Below are positions 42,607 through 52,013 of a stretch of DNA of 64,000 bases, in pieces. The translations under genes and the position numbers were made by a program. The stretch covers positions 1 through 64,000 of the forward strand of contig CAZKVQ010000009.1 in NCBI GenBank assembly GCA_964556255.1, read 5' to 3'. Numbering within the stretch: position 1 is the first letter of the stretch; each line of letters starts with the position of its first letter. Origin of the DNA: JACJWR01 sp964556255 (GTDB taxonomy: Bacteria; Actinomycetota; Actinomycetes; S36-B12; UBA10799). The notes under the pieces are model-generated. The model saw nothing but the letters and a program-made list of their open reading frames with translations. It did no database searches and was not told the origin of the DNA.

Positions 42607-45600
42607 GTGGCAGCCGATGATGCACATCTAGCAAGCGATCCGATCGTCAACGACCTCCTGCAACGGGGCCTGGATCAGGCCGAGGCCGGGCATCCGCTGG
42701 TGGACCGGGAAGCCCTCGGCCACCTCATCAGGCTCTACTACCAGTACGTGGACCCCACCGACCTGATGGAATCCGACCCGATGGATCTGGTCGGGACCGT
42801 CACCAGCCATCGGCGGCTGGCTGAGAATAGGACTCCCGGCACTTCGAATTTGGCGGTATTCACCCCGACCATCCCGGTCAACGGTTGGGCGTGTGGTCAC
42901 ACGGTCGTACAGGTCGTCAGTGAGGACATGCCCTTCCTGGTCGACTCGATCAGCCTCACCCTGACCCGCAATGGCCACGATCTGCACGCGGTGATCCATC
43001 CGCAGTTGGTGGTCCGCCGGGATGACGACGGCAACCTGCTGGAGGTGCTGGACGTCGTCTCCGACGAGCCGCTGCCCAGCGGTACCATCGCGGAAGCCTG
43101 GATCCACATGGAGATCAATCGGGAGTCCGACCAGGAGGAACTGCAGGCCATCGAGCGGCGAATCGAGGACACCCTGGTCGACGTTCGCGCCGGGGTCGAG
43201 GACTGGGAGGTTATGCGGGACAAGGCGCTGGAGTTGGCGGGGGAACTGGCTGACAACCCACCGGTGACGGTGCCCCCGGCCGAGAGCGCGGAGGCCAGCG
43301 CCTTCCTCTACTGGCTCGCCGACAACAACTTCACGTTCCTCGGCTACCGCGAGTACGAGTTGACCGACGACGGCAACCAGTTGCTCCCGTTGCCGAACAC
43401 ATCGGTGGGCATGATGCGCGACGCCCCGGAGGTGTCAACATCGTTCAGCAAGCTCTCGCCAATGGTCCGGGAACGCGCGCGGGAGCCGAAACCGCTGGTA
43501 CTCACCAAGGCCAACACCCGATCGACGGTCCACCGTGATACCTATCTCGACTATGTCGGGGTGAAGAGGTTCGACGACGAGGGACGGGTCGTGGGGGAGC
43601 GACGTTTCCTCGGGCTCTACACCGGGGCGGCGTACGTGCAGCCGGTGGGAAGCATCCCGGTGATCCGGCAGCTGGAGTCCGAGACCGTCGAACGCGCAGG
43701 TTATCCACCGTCGTCGCACCGCGGTAAAGACCTGGTCCAGTTCATCGAGACGTACCCACGCGACGATCTGTTCCAGATGTCGTCCGGGGAGCTCAACCGC
43801 ATCGCCACCTCGGTGCTGGCGATGCAAGAGCGGCGCCAGACGAGGGTGCTGCTGCGGGAGGACGCCTACGGACGGTTCTACTCGGTGCTGGTCTACCTCC
43901 CCCGGGACCGCTACACCACCGATGTGCGGCTGGAGATCCAGGACATCCTGATGGAGGCGCTCGACGGCGTGACCGTCGACTACACCACCCGGGTGTCGGA
44001 GTCGGTGCTGGCACGGCTGCACTTCGTTGTGCGGGTTGCCTCGGGCACCACCACCGGGCCGGTTGACCTCGAGGCCCTGCAGTTGCGGGTGCGGGCCGCT
44101 GTCCGCTCCTGGGACGACGACTTTGCCGATGCTCTCGTCGCCGAGGTCGGGGAGGAGGCGGCCGCCGCGCTGTTCACCCGGTACGCGGCGGGTATGCCGC
44201 CGGCCTACCGGGAGATGTTCTCGGCCCGGGCCGCCGTCGCCGATGTGCAGCGGTGGGAGTCGATCGGCGGCGATGAGGGCTTGGTGGTCTCGCTGTACGA
44301 GCCGCTGGACAGCGTCGGCGGCGACCGAAGGCTCAAACTGTTCCGCACCGGCTCGCCGGTGTCCCTGCTCGAGGTGCTGCCGCTGCTGGCCTCCCTGGAT
44401 GTCGAGGTCATCGACGAGCACCCGTACGCCGTGCCGCGGCCGGGGGGTACGACGGCCTACCTGTACGACTTCGGTCTCCGGTTGCGCGGGATCGACTCGG
44501 TTCCTGAGGTCGAGACCCTGCCTGACCGGTTCTGTGCCGCGTTCGTGGCCGGCTTCACGGGGTCCTTGGAGGCCGACCGGATCATCGGCTTGGTGACCCG
44601 TGCCGGCCTGGACTGGCGACAGGCTTCCTACGTGCAGGCGTGGGCGCATTACACCCGCCAGATCGGTTCCCCGTTCAGCCTCACGAGTATCTCGGCGGCG
44701 CTGATGGCGAACCCGGACCTGATCCGACTGTTGGTGGAACTGTTCGAGACGGCCCACGATCCGGATTTCCGGGGTGATCGCGAGGCTCGCACCGCCGAGT
44801 TGAACGAGGCCCTGCTGCTGGAACTGGACAAGGTGCAAAGCCTCGACCACGACCGAATCCTGCGCCAGTTGATCGGGCTGGTCGGAGCCATCCTGCGCAC
44901 CAACGCCTTCCAACTCCGTGACGGCAAACCCAAGGAGTGGCTGTCGTTCAAACTCCACCCGCGGGATGTTCCCGGGATGCCGGAACCTCGGCCGCAGTTC
45001 GAGATCTACGTGTCGTCGCCGAAGGTTGCCGGTGTCCACCTCCGGTTCGGCGAGGTGGCCCGTGGCGGTCTGCGTTGGAGCGACCGCCGTGACGACTTCC
45101 GCACCGAGGTACTGGGGCTGGTGAAGGCGCAGGAGGTCAAGAACGCGGTCATCGTCCCGGTGGGATCCAAGGGCGGGTTCGTCGTGAAGAACCCGATCAC
45201 CGAGGGGACCCGCGAGGAGATCCTCGCCCAGGGGCAGGACTGCTACCGGACCTTCATTTGCGGCCTCCTCGATCTGACGGACAATCGGGTGGACGGCGAA
45301 GCAGTGCCACCGGAGCGCACCATCAGGCGCGATGGTGACGACACCTATCTGGTCGTGGCGGCGGATAAGGGCACGGCGACGTTCAGCGACCTCGCGAACT
45401 CGATCTCCGCGGAGTACGGGTTCTGGCTCGGTGACGCCTTCGCCTCCGGGGGGTCGGTCGGCTACGACCACAAGGCCATGGGAATCACGGCGCGCGGTGC
45501 CTGGGAATCGGTCAAGCGGCACTTCCGAGAGCTCGGGGTCGACTGTCAGACCGAGCAGTTCACCGTCGTCGGCGTCGGCGATATGAGTGGTGATGTGTTC

Positions 45601-47475
45601 GGTAACGGCATGCTGCTGAGCGAGCAGATCAAATTGGTGGCCGCGTTCGACCACCGACATATCTTCCTGGATCCCGACCCGGACCCGGCGGTCTCGTTCG
45701 CCGAACGACAGCGGTTGTTCGAACTCCCGCGGTCCAGTTGGAACGACTATGACCGGTCGCTGATATCACCCGGTGGCGGTGTGTATGCCCGTACCGAGAA
45801 GTCCATTCCGGTGACGCCGCAGGTGCGGGCGGCGCTGGGCATCGACGAGCAGGTCGACCGGCTCAGTCCGCCGGAACTGCTGCGCCTGATCTTGCTCGCC
45901 CCGGCGGACCTGTTCTGGAACGGCGGTATCGGCACCTACGTCAAGGCCTCCACCGAGACCGACCTGCAGGTGGGTGACAAGGCCAATGACGTGATCCGGG
46001 TCGATGGCCGCGATCTGCGGGTCCGCATCGTCGGGGAGGGCGGCAACCTGGGCCTGACCCAGCTCGGCCGGATCGAGGCCTCCCGGGCGGGGGTACTGAT
46101 CAACACCGACGCCGTGGACAATTCCGCCGGGGTTGATTGTTCCGACCACGAGGTCAACATCAAGATCCTGCTCGACCGGGTCGTGGCCGATGGTGACCTG
46201 ACGTCTAAGCAGCGCAACGAACTCCTCGCCGCGATGACCGACGAGGTCTCCGACCTGGTGCTGACGGACAATTACGAGCAGAACATCCTGCTCGGTAACG
46301 CGAGGGTGCAGGCGCCGGACATGCTGCCGGTGCACATCCGGCTGATGCATCACCTCGAGCGGATCGGACTCCTCAACCGGAGGTTGGAATTCCTGCCCGA
46401 CGATGAGGAGTTGACGCTGCTGCGGGAACGCGGCGAGGGCCTCTCGTCGCCGGAATTCTGCACCCTGCTGGCATACGCGAAGATCGCCGTCACGGCCGAG
46501 TTGAATGCGGTGGGCCTCGAATCCGAGCCCTACTACGACAAGGTGCTGGCCGCGTACTTCCCCGAGCCGCTGGTGGCACGCTACGAGAACCGGCTGGCCG
46601 ATCATCCACTGCGACGGCAGATCATTTCCACGATGGTGTCCAACAACATCATCAACCGTGGTGGTATCACTTTCGTCTACCGAGCACTGGAGGAGACCGG
46701 CGCCTCGGCACCGGAGGTCGCGCGCGCCTACTCGGTGGCGCGTGAGGTGTTCGACCTGCCCTGGTACTGGTCGGCGATCGAGTCGCTGGACAACCAGATC
46801 CCCACCGTGGCTCAGTCGGCGCTGTTCCTGGAGGTGCGACGGTTACTCGATCGGGCCACACGGTGGTTGCTCACGACCAGGGGTGGCCGGCTCGACGTCG
46901 CAGGTGAGATCGAACGTTTCGGCGGACAGATCACCGAGCTGGCGCCGGAGGTACCCGATCTGCTGGTGGGTCCCGAACTGCAGCGGCTCGACGAACGCAC
47001 AGCGGAATTCGTCGCGCTCGGCGCCCCGGAGGAATTGGCCCGCGACATCGCCTCCCTGCTGGATGTGTTCTCCCTGCTTGACGTCTGCCAGATCGCCGGT
47101 CGCACCGAGACCGATGCCCGCGACGTTGCGGCCATCTACTTCCAGCTCAGCGCGCGCTTCGGGGTTGATCGGTTGCTGGGCCAGATCACGGGTCTGCATC
47201 GGGAGGATCGCTGGGACGCGCTTGCCAGGTCCTCGCTGCGCAGTGACCTATACGGAGCCCTTGCCGGTTTGTGTTCCCGGGTTATCCGAGCTACCCCGGA
47301 GGGTGGCGATCCGGTGGCGCGGATCGAGCATTGGGAGTCGTTGAACGCCGAGGGTTTGGCGCGCGCCCAGGCGACGTTGACCGAGATCGCGGAGGGATCC
47401 GCTTCCTCGCTCGCCACTATCTCGGTGGCATTGCGTGTCATCCGGACCTTGGTCTACCAGGCCCCGGGGGAGTAG
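42607..47475 (+). CDS. NAD-specific glutamate dehydrogenase, large (180-kDa) type
   Basis: 1,622 residues, the size of the L_180 class. It deaminates glutamate to 2-oxoglutarate with NAD. The long N-terminal half carries ACT/regulatory-type domains (AVFTPTIPVNGWACGHTVVQ, VSEDMPFLVDSISLTL). The catalytic domain in the middle has GGLRWSDRRDDFRTEVLGLV, AVIVPVGSKGGFVVK and the Rossmann region near VVGVGDMSGDVFGNGMLLS. The C-terminal third is helical. With pruA upstream, it would carry proline- or glutamate-derived carbon into the TCA cycle. The start is GTG at 42607, 95 bases from the divergent DUF2505 gene. Confidence 0.95.
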   Translation: MAADDAHLASDPIVNDLLQRGLDQAEAGHPLVDREALGHLIRLYYQYVDPTDLMESDPMDLVGTVTSHRRLAENRTPGTSNLAVFTPTIPVNGWACGHTVVQVVSEDMPFLVDSISLTLTRNGHDLHAVIHPQLVVRRDDDGNLLEVLDVVSDEPLPSGTIAEAWIHMEINRESDQEELQAIERRIEDTLVDVRAGVEDWEVMRDKALELAGELADNPPVTVPPAESAEASAFLYWLADNNFTFLGYREYELTDDGNQLLPLPNTSVGMMRDAPEVSTSFSKLSPMVRERAREPKPLVLTKANTRSTVHRDTYLDYVGVKRFDDEGRVVGERRFLGLYTGAAYVQPVGSIPVIRQLESETVERAGYPPSSHRGKDLVQFIETYPRDDLFQMSSGELNRIATSVLAMQERRQTRVLLREDAYGRFYSVLVYLPRDRYTTDVRLEIQDILMEALDGVTVDYTTRVSESVLARLHFVVRVASGTTTGPVDLEALQLRVRAAVRSWDDDFADALVAEVGEEAAAALFTRYAAGMPPAYREMFSARAAVADVQRWESIGGDEGLVVSLYEPLDSVGGDRRLKLFRTGSPVSLLEVLPLLASLDVEVIDEHPYAVPRPGGTTAYLYDFGLRLRGIDSVPEVETLPDRFCAAFVAGFTGSLEADRIIGLVTRAGLDWRQASYVQAWAHYTRQIGSPFSLTSISAALMANPDLIRLLVELFETAHDPDFRGDREARTAELNEALLLELDKVQSLDHDRILRQLIGLVGAILRTNAFQLRDGKPKEWLSFKLHPRDVPGMPEPRPQFEIYVSSPKVAGVHLRFGEVARGGLRWSDRRDDFRTEVLGLVKAQEVKNAVIVPVGSKGGFVVKNPITEGTREEILAQGQDCYRTFICGLLDLTDNRVDGEAVPPERTIRRDGDDTYLVVAADKGTATFSDLANSISAEYGFWLGDAFASGGSVGYDHKAMGITARGAWESVKRHFRELGVDCQTEQFTVVGVGDMSGDVFGNGMLLSEQIKLVAAFDHRHIFLDPDPDPAVSFAERQRLFELPRSSWNDYDRSLISPGGGVYARTEKSIPVTPQVRAALGIDEQVDRLSPPELLRLILLAPADLFWNGGIGTYVKASTETDLQVGDKANDVIRVDGRDLRVRIVGEGGNLGLTQLGRIEASRAGVLINTDAVDNSAGVDCSDHEVNIKILLDRVVADGDLTSKQRNELLAAMTDEVSDLVLTDNYEQNILLGNARVQAPDMLPVHIRLMHHLERIGLLNRRLEFLPDDEELTLLRERGEGLSSPEFCTLLAYAKIAVTAELNAVGLESEPYYDKVLAAYFPEPLVARYENRLADHPLRRQIISTMVSNNIINRGGITFVYRALEETGASAPEVARAYSVAREVFDLPWYWSAIESLDNQIPTVAQSALFLEVRRLLDRATRWLLTTRGGRLDVAGEIERFGGQITELAPEVPDLLVGPELQRLDERTAEFVALGAPEELARDIASLLDVFSLLDVCQIAGRTETDARDVAAIYFQLSARFGVDRLLGQITGLHREDRWDALARSSLRSDLYGALAGLCSRVIRATPEGGDPVARIEHWESLNAEGLARAQATLTEIAEGSASSLATISVALRVIRTLVYQAPGE

Positions 47476-47603
47476 CCAACGCTCTAACCAAGCGCACCCA
47501 GGGTCGGGCCGCGGGCGGATGTCAGCCACCCCCGCATGCCTGCCGGTGTCGCTCACGACCCAGGCAGGCGTGCCCCGGATCACGCTCGGGATAGGCTTGC
47601 ACG

Positions 47604-48710
47604 GTGGATCCGGAGCTGGCAGAGCAGATCGAGTCGCTGGCATCCGACCTCGCGGGGATCGAGTCGGTCCTGGACCTTCCGAAGATGCGGTCCGACATCG
47701 CAGACCTGGAGGCGGAGGCCTCCGCTCCTGACCTGTGGGATGACCAGGACAAAGCCCAGGCCGTCACGTCGAGGCTGTCGGTGCTGCAGGGCGAACTTCG
47801 CAAGGTGGAGGCCCTCACTGCCCGAATGTCCGACCTCGCTGTGCTGGCCGAGCTGGCCGCCGATGAGGGGGACGATGACGTCGCCGGTGAGGTCGAAGCG
47901 GAGCTCGCGGCCCTGCAACGCGAAATCGGCGCGTTGGAGATTCGGACCCTGCTGTCCGGCGAGTACGACCGTCGGGATGCGCTGGTCAGCATCCGGTCAG
48001 GCGCCGGTGGAGTGGACGCCGCTGACTGGGCAGAGATGCTGATGCGCATGTACACGCGCTACTGCGAACGCAAAGGCTGGCCGGTGGAGGTCTTCGACAC
48101 CTCTTACGCGGAGGAGGCCGGCATCAAGTCGGCGACCTTCCAAGTCTCGGCGCCGTACGCCTACGGAACCCTCAGCGTCGAGCAGGGAACGCATCGCCTC
48201 GTGCGCATCTCGCCGTTCGACAACCAGGGGCGCCGACAGACCTCTTTCGCAGAGGTCGAGGTGATCCCGGTGATGGAGAAGACCGAGACGATGGACATCC
48301 CCGAGGACGAACTGCGGGTGGACGTCTACCGCTCGTCGGGTCCCGGCGGTCAGGGTGTCAACACCACCGACTCGGCGGTGCGGCTCACCCACCTGCCCAC
48401 GGGGATCGTCGTGTCATGCCAGAACGAACGCTCCCAGCTGCAGAACAAGGCGACGGCGATGGCAGTGTTGCAGGCCAAGTTGCTGGAACGGCGGCGCCAG
48501 GAGGAGCAGGCCAAGATCGATGCCCTCAAGGGTGACACTGCGGGCTCCTGGGGTAATCAGATGCGTTCCTACGTCCTGCACCCGTACCAGATGGTGAAGG
48601 ACTTGCGCACCGAGACCGAGACCGGCAACACCTCCGCGGTGCTGGATGGGGAGATCGACGAGTTCATCGAGACCGGAATCAGGTGGCGTCGGTCGCAGGT
48701 CGGAGCCTGA
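47604..48710 (+). CDS. prfB: peptide chain release factor 2
   Basis: 368 residues. It terminates translation at UGA and UAA. The tripeptide anticodon SPF is at residues 203-205 (RISPFDNQGRRQ), and the hydrolytic GGQ is at 248-250 (SSGPGGQGVNTTDSAV). The start is GTG, followed directly by the helical N-terminal domain. The reading frame is continuous, so the autoregulatory frameshift known in E. coli prfB is absent. ftsE follows after 233 bases. Confidence 0.97.
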   Translation: MDPELAEQIESLASDLAGIESVLDLPKMRSDIADLEAEASAPDLWDDQDKAQAVTSRLSVLQGELRKVEALTARMSDLAVLAELAADEGDDDVAGEVEAELAALQREIGALEIRTLLSGEYDRRDALVSIRSGAGGVDAADWAEMLMRMYTRYCERKGWPVEVFDTSYAEEAGIKSATFQVSAPYAYGTLSVEQGTHRLVRISPFDNQGRRQTSFAEVEVIPVMEKTETMDIPEDELRVDVYRSSGPGGQGVNTTDSAVRLTHLPTGIVVSCQNERSQLQNKATAMAVLQAKLLERRRQEEQAKIDALKGDTAGSWGNQMRSYVLHPYQMVKDLRTETETGNTSAVLDGEIDEFIETGIRWRRSQVGA

Positions 48711-48943
48711 GTCGGGGCCTGCTGCGTTGGGCCGTCCACAGGGGAGCGAGCATTCCCGCGGCCGGTCAAGATGGCTTTACGAAACCCCCTCTGGGCTGCG
48801 AAAACGCCCAATGACGAGCAGGTTTTCCACAAGCGGGCGTGTCGGGTAACCGTCGGGTTGGGCGGGCCGTCCTATGGTTGCCAGATATTCACCCGGTGCC
48901 GGGTGGAGTAGGTCACCAACGACACTAGTGAGGGCCCCAAGCC
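48711..48943. other. intergenic region between prfB and ftsE
   Basis: No gene is seen in these 233 bases. A perfect hairpin CACCCG/CGGGTG (48890-48895 and 48900-48905, loop GTGC) lies about 40 bases before the ftsE start and could shape the ftsEX leader. No confident promoter can be named. Confidence 0.4.
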
Positions 48944-49633
48944 GTGATCCGCTTCCAGCAGGTGACGAAGCGCTACCGTCACCAGGCAGCGCCTGCGCTG
49001 CTCGACGTTTCCGTCAATATCGAGGCGGGCGAATTCGTCTTCCTCGTCGGGCCGTCAGGTTCCGGCAAGTCCACCTTCATGCGGCTGATCCTGCGCGAGG
49101 ACCGCGCCACCGCCGGACAGGTGATCGTCAACGGTCGTGACGTGGCCACCCTGAGCCGCTGGAAGGTGCCCGGCTTGCGCCGTCGCATCGGCACCGTCTT
49201 CCAGGATTTCCGGCTGCTGCCCAACAAGACGGTCTACGAGAACGTGGCATTCGCCCTTGAGGTGCTCGGCCGGCCTCGGTCGTACATCCGAACCGCGGTG
49301 CCGGAGACGCTGGAACTGGTCGGTCTGGCGGACAAGGGTGGTCGACGCCCGCACGAACTGTCCGGCGGCGAACAACAGCGGGTCGCGATCGCGCGTGCGT
49401 TCGTCAACCGGCCGCCGGTACTGATCGCGGACGAGCCAACCGGAAACCTGGACCCGACCACCTCGGTGGGCATCATGCGCCTGCTGGACCGCATCAACCG
49501 CACCGGCACGACGGTGCTGATGGCCACCCACGACGCGGCCATCGTGGACCAGATGCGCAAACGGGTCGTAGAACTCGACGCTGGTCGTATCGTGCGCGAC
49601 CACGCGGTAGGCGTTTACGGGAGTGTGCGCTAG
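48944..49633 (+). CDS. ftsE: cell division ATP-binding protein FtsE
   Basis: 229 residues. An ABC ATPase that, with FtsX, signals to peptidoglycan hydrolases at the septum. Walker A GPSGSGKST with Lys42, the Q-loop in FQDFRLLPNKTVYENVAFAL, signature LSGGEQQRVAIA and Walker B VLIADEPTGNLD are all intact. GTG start. ftsX begins two bases after its stop, so the pair is one transcription unit. Confidence 0.97.
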   Translation: MIRFQQVTKRYRHQAAPALLDVSVNIEAGEFVFLVGPSGSGKSTFMRLILREDRATAGQVIVNGRDVATLSRWKVPGLRRRIGTVFQDFRLLPNKTVYENVAFALEVLGRPRSYIRTAVPETLELVGLADKGGRRPHELSGGEQQRVAIARAFVNRPPVLIADEPTGNLDPTTSVGIMRLLDRINRTGTTVLMATHDAAIVDQMRKRVVELDAGRIVRDHAVGVYGSVR

Positions 49634-49635
49634 CC

Positions 49636-50538
49636 ATGAAGATCCGATTCATCACCAAAGAGGTGTTCGAAGGCCTGTCCCGCAACGTCACCATGACGAT
49701 CGCGGTGATCCTCACTGTGGCAGTGTCGCTGACACTTTTCGGGACCGGGCTGCTGGTGCGCTCGCAGGTCGAGACCATGAAGGACTACTGGTACGACAAG
49801 GTCGAGGTCTCGGTGTTCCTCTGCGGAGCCACGTCCGATGCAACCACCTGCCCGACCGCTGTTACCCCCGCTCAGCGACAGGCGATCCAGTCGAAGTTGG
49901 CCGGGCTGCCCGTGGTCGAGCAGGTGTATTACGAGTCCTCGGACGAGGCCTTCAACCGGTTCCGTGAGCAGTTCAAGAACTCGCCGATCTTGGAGAACGT
50001 CACCCCGGCAGCCCTGCCGGAGTCGTTCCGGGTGAAGCTCACCGATCCGCAGGAGTACGCCACAGTCGCGTCGGCGGTCGCCGAGCAGCCGGGCGTCGAG
50101 CAGGTGCGCGACCAGAAGAAGCTGCTGGATTCGTTCTTCACCCTGCTCGGTGGTTTGCAGGCGCTGGCTCTGGGGATCGCTGCCGCCATGCTGATCGTGA
50201 CGGTGCTCTTGGTGGCGAACACGATGAGACTCTCGGCCTTCAGCAGACGCCGGGAAACCGGGATCATGAAGCTCGTCGGTGCCAGCAACTACGCGATCCG
50301 ACTGCCGTTCCTGCTGGAGGCCGCCCTGGCGGCCGCCCTGGGTGGCGCGCTGGCGATGGGTGCCCTGGTCTCGATCAAGGTGTTCCTGGTCGACCGGGTT
50401 CTGGCGCCGACCTTCAAATTCACTGCCTTCATCGGTTGGGAGGACGTCACCAGGGTGCTCCCGGTGGTGTTCCTGACCGGCGTCGTCCTAGCCGCCCTGG
50501 CTGCATTCTTCGCGATCCGTCGATACCTGAAGGTGTGA
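49636..50538 (+). CDS. ftsX: cell division membrane protein FtsX
   Basis: 300 residues. The type VII ABC-like permease partner of FtsE. A first membrane segment (about 20-42) is followed by a large extracellular domain (about 43-170) that holds two cysteines (VFLCGATSDATTCPTAVTP), then three membrane segments in the C-terminal half, with LSAFSRRRETGIMKLVGAS as the conserved cytoplasmic coupling segment. The extracellular domain is where FtsX normally contacts its hydrolase partner; the gene after it encodes an M23 peptidase with coiled coil. Confidence 0.96.
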   Translation: MKIRFITKEVFEGLSRNVTMTIAVILTVAVSLTLFGTGLLVRSQVETMKDYWYDKVEVSVFLCGATSDATTCPTAVTPAQRQAIQSKLAGLPVVEQVYYESSDEAFNRFREQFKNSPILENVTPAALPESFRVKLTDPQEYATVASAVAEQPGVEQVRDQKKLLDSFFTLLGGLQALALGIAAAMLIVTVLLVANTMRLSAFSRRRETGIMKLVGASNYAIRLPFLLEAALAAALGGALAMGALVSIKVFLVDRVLAPTFKFTAFIGWEDVTRVLPVVFLTGVVLAALAAFFAIRRYLKV

Positions 50539-50595
50539 GAGGCAACCGTGACCGGACCGACTGGCAGCACAGCATCATCCCGTGAAGGAGGACGC

Positions 50596-51996
50596 GTGAA
50601 TCGTCGACTTCGACGCAGGGGAGTGGCGACCGTTCTCGGGTCGGTTGCCATGTCGGGTCTCGCCCTGACCTTGATGCAACCCGCAGGGGCAGTGCCGCTG
50701 CGCAGTCTGCCCACTGACAACCTCGACGGCCAAGTGGCGGCCGCCGGCGACGATCTCAACGAGATCGACGCCCAAGCCAGTGCTGCCCGCGACAAACTCA
50801 GCGCCGCCGAGGGATCGCTGCCGGGCGCCCAGGCGGAACTGGCGTCGGCCCAGAGCGCGCTCGAACGTGCCCAGGCAGCCGAAGACGCCGCGGCCGCGGC
50901 GCTCAAGGAGGCGGAGGCCAAGGTCACCGCCACCAAGACCCGCATCGATGCACTGCGCGGGAAGATCGAGAAGCTCAAAGTTGCCCTCGCATCGTTCGCC
51001 CGTCAGGTCTACACAAGTGGCGGTGACGCCGGCGAACTCGACATCCTGCTGAAGTCCGAGAATCTCGGAGATCTCACAACGGCACTCGAGTCGGTCAACA
51101 CCGTGTCCCGAGGCAAGAACGATGCGGTGACGGAGTTCGTGGACGCCAAGACCAAGCTCGACACGGAATTGGTCACCTTGAAGGATGCCGAGGCGGCAGC
51201 CCAGACGAAGCGGGACGAGGCGCAGGCAGCCGTGTCTGAGGCCGAGGCGTCCGCTGCGCGGGCGAGTGAGGCCAAGAAGAAGGTCGAAGAACTGGTGTCG
51301 GCGCGCAGTGCCGCGGTCACCGATCTGGAGGCACGGCGCGGCGTCGTGCAGAAGAAGTTCGACGAACTCAAGGCTGCCCAGGAGGCGCAGCAGGCGAAGC
51401 TGGCGGCTGCGGAAGCGGCTCGCCTGGAGAAGCTGGCGGCGGCAGAACGCACCCGCAGCGGACAGTCGACTGCAAGCGACGCCGGCAACTCACAGGGCGA
51501 CTCGAGCGCTCCGGCCGCAGATCCCCCTGCGCAGCCGAACACCGACGCCGGTAGCGGCGGCGGGGGCGGTGCGACCACCAGCGGCGGCTGGACCTGGCCG
51601 ACCGACGGCAGTGTGGTGGGCAATGTGGGCCCGCGCATCAACCCCTATACCGGGAACGCCGGGTGCCACACCGGTGTCGACATCGGAGCCGGGATGGGCA
51701 CTCCGATCGTGGCCGCTCGGGCGGGAACCGTCATCGCGGTTGAGCCTGAGGACGGCGGACCGTACGGCAACCACATCACCATCGACCACGGCGACGGGCT
51801 GTCCACCATGTACGCTCATATGTCGAGTTTCGCGGCCAGTGATGGCCAGGCAGTGACAGCCGGCCAGGTTATCGGTTACGTCGGTTCCACCGGCTGGAGC
51901 ACTGGGCCGCATCTGCACTTCGAGATCCACGTCGGCGGCGTACCGTACGACCCGATGGGTTGGTTTGGTGGCGGCTCACAGTCGCCCGCCTGCTGA
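50596..51996 (+). CDS. EnvC-like secreted M23 peptidase with long coiled coil
   Basis: 466 residues. I chose GTG at 50596, which has AAGGAGG five bases upstream; an earlier in-frame GTG at 50548 gives a longer start but no better site. A signal peptide (basic NRRLRRRG, hydrophobic stretch, QPAGA cleavage region) is followed by alanine-rich coiled coil (about 40-300), a Gly/Ser linker and the M23 (LytM) domain with His358 and Asp362 (HTGVDIG) and HLH at 439-441 (HLHFEIH). These are the zinc ligands, so it should be an active endopeptidase. Position behind ftsEX and the EnvC-like layout suggest that FtsX controls it. Confidence 0.9.
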   Translation: MNRRLRRRGVATVLGSVAMSGLALTLMQPAGAVPLRSLPTDNLDGQVAAAGDDLNEIDAQASAARDKLSAAEGSLPGAQAELASAQSALERAQAAEDAAAAALKEAEAKVTATKTRIDALRGKIEKLKVALASFARQVYTSGGDAGELDILLKSENLGDLTTALESVNTVSRGKNDAVTEFVDAKTKLDTELVTLKDAEAAAQTKRDEAQAAVSEAEASAARASEAKKKVEELVSARSAAVTDLEARRGVVQKKFDELKAAQEAQQAKLAAAEAARLEKLAAAERTRSGQSTASDAGNSQGDSSAPAADPPAQPNTDAGSGGGGGATTSGGWTWPTDGSVVGNVGPRINPYTGNAGCHTGVDIGAGMGTPIVAARAGTVIAVEPEDGGPYGNHITIDHGDGLSTMYAHMSSFAASDGQAVTAGQVIGYVGSTGWSTGPHLHFEIHVGGVPYDPMGWFGGGSQSPAC

Positions 51997-52013
51997 GCGA
52001 TAAGGGGTGTGCG

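Noticed and set aside
43435..45660. 741-residue open frame on the minus strand
   Set aside because: It lies wholly inside the glutamate dehydrogenase gene, is Arg/Gln/His-rich and has no domain. It is an antisense shadow from high GC content.
47604..47720. Programmed frameshift in prfB
   Set aside because: The frame is continuous from GTG and the in-frame UGA typical of the mechanism is absent.
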